Part shown: positions 59,069 to 64,000 of the stretch, piece after piece | How positions within the stretch are numbered: the first letter of the stretch is position 1 | Layout of the letters: every line of letters begins with the position of its first letter | From: CAVVNN01 sp963749605 | GTDB taxonomy: Bacteria; Actinomycetota; Thermoleophilia; Solirubrobacterales; 70-9 | DNA length: 64,000 nt | Direction of reading: 5' to 3' | NCBI GenBank assembly: GCA_963749605.1 | Contig: CAVVNN010000004.1 | Location: 248,001 to 312,000 of the forward strand | Position numbers and translations under genes: made by a program | Notes under the pieces: model-generated | The model's input: only the letters and a program-made list of their open reading frames with translations | What the model was told of the DNA's origin: nothing | The model's database searches: none

Positions 59069-59875
59069 ATGAAGGGAATGGACGCGACAAACGTGGAGAC
59101 GGTGAGCCCCCGCGGGCTCGACCTGCAGGAGCGGGTGATCGAGATCAACCGCGTCGCCAAGGTGGTCAAGGGCGGGCGGCGGTTCTCGTTCACGGCTCTG
59201 GTTGCCGTCGGCGACGAGGAGGGTGTGGTCGGGATCGGGTACGGCAAGGCGCGCGAGGTGCCGCTGGCGATCCAGAAGGGCGTCGAGGACGCTCGCAAGA
59301 ACTTGATACGCGTGCCGAAATACGGGCAGACGATCACCCACAAGATCATTGGGCGCTACGGGGCCGGGCACGTCGTGCTGCGGCCGGCCAGCCCCGGTAC
59401 CGGGGTGATCGCCGGCGGCGGGGTTCGCGCGGTGCTCGAGCTGGGTGGGGTTCGCGACGTGTTGACCAAGAGCATCGGGACGCAGAACCCGATCAACCTG
59501 GTGAAGGCGACCATGGACGGGCTGATCCGACTTCGTAGGCCAGAGGAGGTCGCCGAGCTGCGGGGCCTCACGGTTGCGCAGGTGTTGGGGCTTCAGAACG
59601 GGAACTCGACTGACGGGCGGGAGTCGCCGGCGGACGTCGCGGAGTCGGAGAGGCCTGCGGGCGGGCGCACAGCGTCCGTTCTCGGCCCCTCCGACTCCAC
59701 GCCACCCGCTGGAGATGCGCCTCAGGCCGACGACGCTTCGACCGCGGGTGGCGCCGTAGGGGGGCCCACCCCCGAGGAAGCTTCAGCTACCGCAGGGGGT
59801 GGGGGGTCCCCTGCGGCGACAGGACCCGCGGCCGAGGGGTCTGAGCCCTCGGCGGAGGAGGGTGAGGGTTCGTGA
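59069..59875 (+). CDS. rpsE: 30S ribosomal protein S5 with long C-terminal extension
   Basis: 268 residues versus about 170 normally. Core uS5: VIEINRVAKVVKGGRRFSFTALVAVGDEEG, KARKNL-type VEDARKNLIRVP, HKIIGRYGAGHVVLRPASPGTGVIAGGGVRAVLELGGVRDVLTK (residues 90-135) ends near residue 175 (RRPEEVAELRG). The last 85 residues are Ala/Ser/Gly/Glu-rich and contain palindromic repeat copy 2 in one uninterrupted frame. S5 guards mRNA entry and decoding fidelity; a disordered tail on the ribosome surface is likely tolerated. GTGA overlap with rpmD. Confidence 0.96.
   Translation: MKGMDATNVETVSPRGLDLQERVIEINRVAKVVKGGRRFSFTALVAVGDEEGVVGIGYGKAREVPLAIQKGVEDARKNLIRVPKYGQTITHKIIGRYGAGHVVLRPASPGTGVIAGGGVRAVLELGGVRDVLTKSIGTQNPINLVKATMDGLIRLRRPEEVAELRGLTVAQVLGLQNGNSTDGRESPADVAESERPAGGRTASVLGPSDSTPPAGDAPQADDASTAGGAVGGPTPEEASATAGGGGSPAATGPAAEGSEPSAEEGEGS
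59655..59832 (+). repeat. Palindromic coding repeat in rpsE (copy 2)
   Basis: Block 1 ends in CGCCACCCGC (59700-59709) and block 2 is 59742-59832, bounded by CCGCGGGT (59742-59749) and ACCCGCGG (59824-59831). Block 2 differs from copy 1 at 6 of 91 positions by hand alignment. The middle between blocks is shorter than in copy 1. Same coding phase as copy 1. Confidence 0.8.
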
Positions 59876-60045
59876 GCGCGGTGAAGATTCGACAGACGCG
59901 GTCGGCCAACGGGACCAATCCCAGCCAGAAAGCCACGCTCGAGGCGCTGGGCCTGGGGCAGATCGGGAAGGTTGTGGAGCGTAAGGATTCGCCTCAGTTG
60001 CAGGGACAACTTCGCGTCGTCTCTCATCTCGTGGAGGTGAAGTGA
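59872..60045 (+). CDS. rpmD: 50S ribosomal protein L30
   Basis: 57-residue uL30 from GTG 59872, too short for most ORF lists: VKIRQTRSANGTNPSQKATL, then LGLGQIGKVVERKDSPQLQG and LRVVSHLVEVK. Overlaps rpsE by 4 nt and rplO by 1 nt. Confidence 0.95.
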   Translation: MSAVKIRQTRSANGTNPSQKATLEALGLGQIGKVVERKDSPQLQGQLRVVSHLVEVK

Positions 60046-60542
60046 TGGCTGGGAAAGCACGGTCGGAGGAGATCGGGCTGCATAACCTGAAGCCGAAGCC
60101 GGGCTCGCGCAAGCCGCGCAAGCGGCTGGGGCGTGGTGAGGGCTCTGGGCTTGGCAAGACCTCCGGCCGCGGCCACAAGGGCGCCGGCTCCCGCTCGGGC
60201 AGCAAGCGCAAGGTTGGCTACGAGGGCGGGCAGAACCCGATTCACATGCGGATGCGGAAGCTTCGAGGCCCGCACATGAAGAAGTCGATGCCGTTTGAGA
60301 AATTCCGGACCAAGACCCAGCCCGTCAACCTCGCCGACCTGGAGGAGCGCTTCGACGCCGGCGCCGAGGTTACGCCGGAGAGCCTCAAGGAGAAGGGCCT
60401 GGCCAAGCGGGCGGACCCGGTGAAGGTCCTTGCCCGGGGCGAGATCTCGAAGAAGCTCACGGTCCGCGCGCATGGGTTCAGCGCCGCCGCGAAGGAGAAG
60501 ATCGAGGCAGCAGGCGGCACCTGCGAGACTCTGGAGCCGTAG
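60045..60542 (+). CDS. rplO: 50S ribosomal protein L15
   Basis: 165-residue uL15 from ATG 60045 (IGLHNLKPKPGSRKPRKRLGRGEGSGLGKTSGRGHKGAGSRSG within 6-50). Late 50S assembly protein. secY starts at the next base after its stop. Confidence 0.97.
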   Translation: MAGKARSEEIGLHNLKPKPGSRKPRKRLGRGEGSGLGKTSGRGHKGAGSRSGSKRKVGYEGGQNPIHMRMRKLRGPHMKKSMPFEKFRTKTQPVNLADLEERFDAGAEVTPESLKEKGLAKRADPVKVLARGEISKKLTVRAHGFSAAAKEKIEAAGGTCETLEP

Positions 60543-61814
60543 ATGCTCCGGACGATTGCGAACGCCTTCAGCGTCGCCGACATCCGCAAGAAGCTCGCCT
60601 TCACCGCGGCGATGCTGGCGCTGTACAGGCTCGGCGCCTACATCCCGGCGCCGGGGGTCGACGTCAACGCCGTCAAGGAAATCTCGTCTAACTTCGGCGG
60701 CTCCAACATCCTCGGCTTCCTCAACCTCTTCTCGGGAGGGAGCCTCTCCCGCCTCAGCCTCTTCGCGCTGGGGATCATGCCCTACATCACGGCCTCGATC
60801 ATCCTGCAGCTGCTCACCGTGGTCGTGCCGTCGCTGGAGAAGCTGCAGAAAGAGGGTGAAGTCGGACAGCAGAAGATCACCCAGTACACCCGCTACCTGA
60901 CCGTCGGGCTCGCCTTTGGCCAATCGCTGGGCTACGTCTTCCTCTTCCGCTCCTTCCAGAGCCAGGCCGGCACCAGCGTCGTCGGCAACCTCACCTTCGC
61001 CAAGACCTTCCTGATCGTGATCTGCCTCACCGCCGGCTGCACCCTGCTGATGTGGCTGGGCGAGCTGATCACCCAGCGCGGCATCGGCAACGGGATCTCG
61101 CTGATGATCTTCGCCTCGATCGCCTCCTCGATCCCAAGCGGAATCACCAAGTGGTGGGAAAGCCCGGACCAGGTCTTCGTCGTGATGATGCCCTTCATCG
61201 CGCTGGCGGTGATCGTCGCGATCGTCTTCGTCCAAGAGGGGCAGCGCCGCATCCCGGTCCAGTACGCGAAACGCGTGGTTGGGCGCAAAATGACCTCGGG
61301 CGGCTCCACCTACCTGCCGCTGCGGGTGAACATGGCCGGCGTCATTCCGGTCATCTTCGCCGCCTCGATCATGGCCTTCCCGCCGACGGTGGGCCAGCTC
61401 CTCAACACCCCCGCGGCGCTCGACTTCGCCGCCTTCTTCAGCCCCAACAGCTGGGCCTACGTGATCGGCGAGATCTTCTTCATCATCGTCTTCACCTACT
61501 TCTACACGGCGGTCACGTTCAACCCGGTCGACCAGGCCGACAACCTGAAGAAATACGGAGGGTTCATCCCCGGAGTCAGGCCAGGCCGCCCGACCGCCGA
61601 GTACCTCGACCGCATCCTCTCCCGCCTCACCTTCCCCGGCGCGCTCTACCTGGGCGCGGTGGCGGCGCTGCCGACGATCCTGATCAGCCAGACCTCGGCC
61701 AACTTCTTCTTCGGCGGCACCTCGATCCTGATCGTGATCGGCGTAGCGCTCGACACCGTGAAGCAGCTCGAGGCGCAGCTGATGATGCGTAATTACGAGG
61801 GCTTCCTGAAATAG
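60543..61814 (+). CDS. secY: Preprotein translocase channel SecY
   Basis: 423 residues with ten predicted membrane spans. Signatures: FTAAMLALYRLGAYIPAPG, the plug/pore region FSGGSLSRLSLFALGIMPYITASIILQLL, GNGISLMIFASI, and the cytoplasmic loop QRRIPVQYAKRVVGRKM. Works with SecE (31735). Ten bases before adk. Confidence 0.98.
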   Translation: MLRTIANAFSVADIRKKLAFTAAMLALYRLGAYIPAPGVDVNAVKEISSNFGGSNILGFLNLFSGGSLSRLSLFALGIMPYITASIILQLLTVVVPSLEKLQKEGEVGQQKITQYTRYLTVGLAFGQSLGYVFLFRSFQSQAGTSVVGNLTFAKTFLIVICLTAGCTLLMWLGELITQRGIGNGISLMIFASIASSIPSGITKWWESPDQVFVVMMPFIALAVIVAIVFVQEGQRRIPVQYAKRVVGRKMTSGGSTYLPLRVNMAGVIPVIFAASIMAFPPTVGQLLNTPAALDFAAFFSPNSWAYVIGEIFFIIVFTYFYTAVTFNPVDQADNLKKYGGFIPGVRPGRPTAEYLDRILSRLTFPGALYLGAVAALPTILISQTSANFFFGGTSILIVIGVALDTVKQLEAQLMMRNYEGFLK

Positions 61815-61824
61815 GCCCTCCTCT

Positions 61825-62505
61825 ATGGCTGAGCTGAATCTAGTGCTCCTGGGCCCTCCGGGATCCGGCAAGGGCACGCAGGGGGAGCGGTTGCAGGAGG
61901 ACCTGCGGCTGCCGTATTACGCGACCGGCGACATCCTGCGCGCCGCGGTTCGCGACGAGACCGAGCTGGGCCGCACGGCGAAGGAGTACATGGACCGTGG
62001 CGATCTCGTTCCCGACGAGGTGATCGTCGGCACGATCGCCGAGCGGATCGACTCCGCGGAGGCGGCCGACGGGTTCATCCTCGACGGCTTTCCCCGCACC
62101 GTGCCGCAGGCGGAGGCGCTCGACGACAAGCTCTCCGAGCTGGGTCGCTCGCTGACCGGCGTCCTCTTGATCGACGTCTCCGACGAGGAGGTCCAGCGAC
62201 GGCTCGGCGGGCGGCGCACCTGCGCCGAGAACGGCCACGTCTTCCACGTCGAGCTCAACCCGCCACGGCGGGAGGGTGTGTGCGACCTCGACGGCAGCGA
62301 GCTGATCGTCCGCGACGACGACAGGCCCGAGGTGATCGCCAGGCGCCTCGAGACCTACCACGCCAAGACCGAGCCCCTGGTCGACCACTACGACCACCGC
62401 AGCCTGCTGCGCCGCATCGACGGCGCCGCGCCGCCGGACGAGGTCGAGGACGAGGTCCGCCGCACCCTTGCGACGCTGAAGATGGAGCAGGACGAGGCGC
62501 TCTAG
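61825..62505 (+). CDS. adk: Adenylate kinase
   Basis: 226 residues. P-loop GPPGSGKGTQGERL, YYATGDILRAAVRDETELG, DGFPRTVPQAEAL and a LID with RRTCAENGHVFH...GVCDLDG resembling the Cys/His/Asp zinc-LID of Gram-positive enzymes. ATP + AMP to 2 ADP. The secY-adk-map order is the standard one. Confidence 0.97.
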   Translation: MAELNLVLLGPPGSGKGTQGERLQEDLRLPYYATGDILRAAVRDETELGRTAKEYMDRGDLVPDEVIVGTIAERIDSAEAADGFILDGFPRTVPQAEALDDKLSELGRSLTGVLLIDVSDEEVQRRLGGRRTCAENGHVFHVELNPPRREGVCDLDGSELIVRDDDRPEVIARRLETYHAKTEPLVDHYDHRSLLRRIDGAAPPDEVEDEVRRTLATLKMEQDEAL

Positions 62506-62547
62506 TGCCCTGTCTCCCAACATCTGACCGGAAATGACGGCACTAGC

Positions 62548-63315
62548 GTGTACCGGATGATCATCCGCAAGACGCCCGCGCAGGTGGAGAAGATGGCGGC
62601 CTCCGGCGAGGTGCTGGTCCGCTGCCTGCGGATGCTGGAGGGCAAGGCGAGGGCCGGCGTCACCACCCGGGAGCTGGACGCCGCCGCGGAGAAGTTCATC
62701 CGCTCGCAGGGCGCCGTACCGGCCTTCAAGGGCTATCGCGGCTTTCCCGGCTCGATCTGCACCTCGCCCAACTCGATGGTCGTCCATGGCATCCCCGGGC
62801 CGTATGAGTGCAAGCGCGGCGATCTGCTCTCGATCGATGCCGGGGTGGTCAAGGACGGTTGGGTGGCCGACGCGGCGATTACCGTGCCGATCGGCCCGGT
62901 TGGCCCCGAGGCGCGCAAGCTGCTCGACGTGACCAAGGCCGCGCTCTTCGCCGGGGTCGAGAAGATGTGGCCCGGCAACCACCTCGGCGACATCTCCGCG
63001 GCGATCCAGCGCGCGGTCGAGATCGAGGGCCTCTCGATCATCCGCACCCTGGTCGGGCACGGTATCGGCCGCGACATGCACGAGGATCCGCAGGTCCCAA
63101 ACTTCGGCGAGCCGGGCAAGGGCCCGTTGCTGGAGGAGGGTACGGTGCTGGCGATCGAGCCGATGGTCAATGCCGGCGGGTCGCTGGTGCGCATGGGCGA
63201 CGATGGCTGGGCCGTCTATTCGGAGGACGGCTCCCTGGCGGCTCACTTCGAGTTCACCGTCGCGGTCACCGCCGACGGCCCCCGGGTCCTCACCCCCTGG
63301 CACGAGGCGAGCTAG
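62548..63315 (+). CDS. map: Methionine aminopeptidase type I
   Basis: 255 residues from GTG 62548; ATG 62557 (MIIRKTPAQVEKM) matches the family start well. Metal ligands: DAGVVKDGWVADAA (two Asp), GHGIGRDMHEDP (His), AIEPM (Glu), HFEFTVAV (Glu); substrate His in MVVHGIPG. Removes initiator Met. Confidence 0.96.
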   Translation: MYRMIIRKTPAQVEKMAASGEVLVRCLRMLEGKARAGVTTRELDAAAEKFIRSQGAVPAFKGYRGFPGSICTSPNSMVVHGIPGPYECKRGDLLSIDAGVVKDGWVADAAITVPIGPVGPEARKLLDVTKAALFAGVEKMWPGNHLGDISAAIQRAVEIEGLSIIRTLVGHGIGRDMHEDPQVPNFGEPGKGPLLEEGTVLAIEPMVNAGGSLVRMGDDGWAVYSEDGSLAAHFEFTVAVTADGPRVLTPWHEAS

Positions 63316-63428
63316 AGCCCGGCCCCCTGCTATCTTTCCCGGTCGGCCCAGAGGGGCCATGTGTTCATGCCTGCCGCCTAACTCCTGAGGCGCGCGGGAG
63401 TCCTGTTTTCGATACGAGATCCGGAGCG
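63316..63428 (+). promoter_or_regulatory. Spacer between map and rpmJ with no infA, weak hairpins
   Basis: 113 bases, too short for IF-1, which usually sits here. It holds GGCCC-AGA-GGGGCC near 63347-63360 and ACTCC...GGAGT (63381-63385, 63397-63401) followed by CCTGTTTT. Could be an attenuator or promoter region for rpmJ-rpsM. Confidence 0.4.
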
Positions 63429-63542
63429 ATGAAGGTTCGAGCTTCCGTAAAGCCGATGTGCGAGAAGTGCAAGGTCATCCGCCGCCGCCGCGCGGTTCTC
63501 GTGATCTGCCAAAACCCGCGTCACAAGCAGCGGCAGGGCTAG
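63429..63542 (+). CDS. rpmJ: 50S ribosomal protein L36
   Basis: 37-residue bL36, too short for most ORF lists: MKVRASVKPMCEKCKVIRRR, then RAVLVICQNPRHKQRQG. Zinc-binding Cys/Cys/Cys/His set is intact. rpsM starts 15 nt later. Confidence 0.95.
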   Translation: MKVRASVKPMCEKCKVIRRRRAVLVICQNPRHKQRQG

Positions 63543-63557
63543 GGGCGCGGCGCAGAG

Positions 63558-63935
63558 ATGGCACGCATCGCCGGGGTCAACATCCCAGTCTCCAAGCGGG
63601 TTGAGATCGGGCTCACCTACGTCTTCGGCATCGGCCGTTCGACCGCGCAGGAGATCCTGGCGGAAACGAAGGTCGACCCGGACACGCTGGTCAAGGATCT
63701 GACCGAGGACGAGGTCGTGCGCCTGCGCGAGGCGGTGGAGAAGCACGAGGTGGAGGGCGACCTGCGGCGCGAGCGCTCTCAGGACGTCAAACGGCTGATG
63801 GAGATCGGCGCCTACCGTGGCCTGCGGCATCGGCGCGGCCTTCCCGTCCGAGGCCAGCGGACCAAGACCAACGCGCGTGGCCGCAAGGGACCGCGTCGGA
63901 TGAGCATCGCCGGCAAGAAGAAGCCGACGAGGTAG
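63558..63935 (+). CDS. rpsM: 30S ribosomal protein S13
   Basis: 125-residue uS13 (MARIAGVNIPVSKRVEIGLTYVFGIGRSTAQEILA, then GAYRGLRHRRGLPVRGQRTKTNARGRKGPRR in the tail, positions 1-35 and 85-115). Contacts the P-site tRNA and S19. Confidence 0.97.
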   Translation: MARIAGVNIPVSKRVEIGLTYVFGIGRSTAQEILAETKVDPDTLVKDLTEDEVVRLREAVEKHEVEGDLRRERSQDVKRLMEIGAYRGLRHRRGLPVRGQRTKTNARGRKGPRRMSIAGKKKPTR

Positions 63936-63944
63936 GGATAGCCG

Positions 63945-64000
63945 ATGGCCGAGAAGAAACCAGCGAAGGGGCGCACCCGGCGCCGGGTGAAAAAGAACGT
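63945..64000 (+). CDS. rpsK: 30S ribosomal protein S11, N terminus only
   Basis: Begins MAEKKPAKGRTRRRVKKNV and runs off the window edge. The Lys/Arg-rich start and the position directly after rpsM fit uS11. Only 18 full codons are visible. Confidence 0.75.
   Translation, partial: MAEKKPAKGRTRRRVKKN

Overview
The window comes from a high-GC Gram-positive genome, most likely an actinobacterium of the Thermoleophilia/Solirubrobacterales type. The evidence is strong GC bias, frequent GTG/TTG starts, a beta-prime subunit with the roughly 100-residue actinobacterial insert after its zinc ribbon, a zinc-type S14, and Ala/Glu- or Lys-rich tails on several ribosomal proteins. The lineage is inferred; I could not run a search.

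Region 1 (1-30.3 kb) is an accessory defence and mobile-element zone. From the left it holds: a small helical protein with an unusual hairpin leader; a Vsr endonuclease followed by a four-gene operon of two winged-helix proteins, a MORC/MutL-like GHKL ATPase and a C5-cytosine methyltransferase (98-5751); a membrane protein; tRNA-Thr(GGT) copy 1; a large SIR2-domain protein; a CBASS-like operon made of a frameshifted CD-NTase, separate E2, E1 and JAB proteins, and a DUF6602 nuclease-like protein (10158-14285); a two-gene operon of a Nudix-nucleoside kinase fusion and a TIR-domain protein (14576-17343); a PIN toxin/HTH antitoxin pair; a HAD-HAD-methyltransferase operon; an AbiE toxin-antitoxin pair; and a mobility module of replication-relaxation protein, TraG/VirD4-like ATPase, excisionase-like protein and tyrosine integrase, ending next to tRNA-Thr(GGT) copy 2. 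The two tRNA-Thr genes share the 3' octamer CCTGGGCT and probably bracket an integrated element of about 23 kb. Three copies of a folded repeat lie inside it. Each is a three-way-junction palindrome shaped like a viral inverted terminal repeat, followed in two copies by three 12-bp-spaced iterons. The AbiE pair sits exactly between copies 2 and 3.

Region 2 (30.3-64 kb) is the core transcription and translation cluster: acyl-CoA dehydrogenase, rpmG-secE-nusG-rplK-rplA-rplJ-rplL-rpoB-rpoC; then a flavin monooxygenase and a reverse-strand block (rpsL-rpsG-HAD protein-small membrane protein) that points away from fusA; then fusA-tuf and the merged S10/spc/alpha cluster from rpsJ to the start of rpsK. 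No infA lies between map and rpmJ. Many of these genes are joined by 1-8 nt overlaps, implying translational coupling.

The strongest surprises are: (a) a palindromic repeat inserted in the same reading phase in two essential ribosomal protein genes, as an N-terminal extension of S17 and a C-terminal extension of S5, resembling Rickettsia palindromic elements; (b) a one-base frameshift inside the S17 copy; (c) the folded three-way-junction repeats of the island; (d) a conserved hairpin leader shared by two otherwise different genes 28 kb apart; (e) the Nudix-kinase/TIR pair and the MORC-methyltransferase operon as poorly characterised defence candidates.
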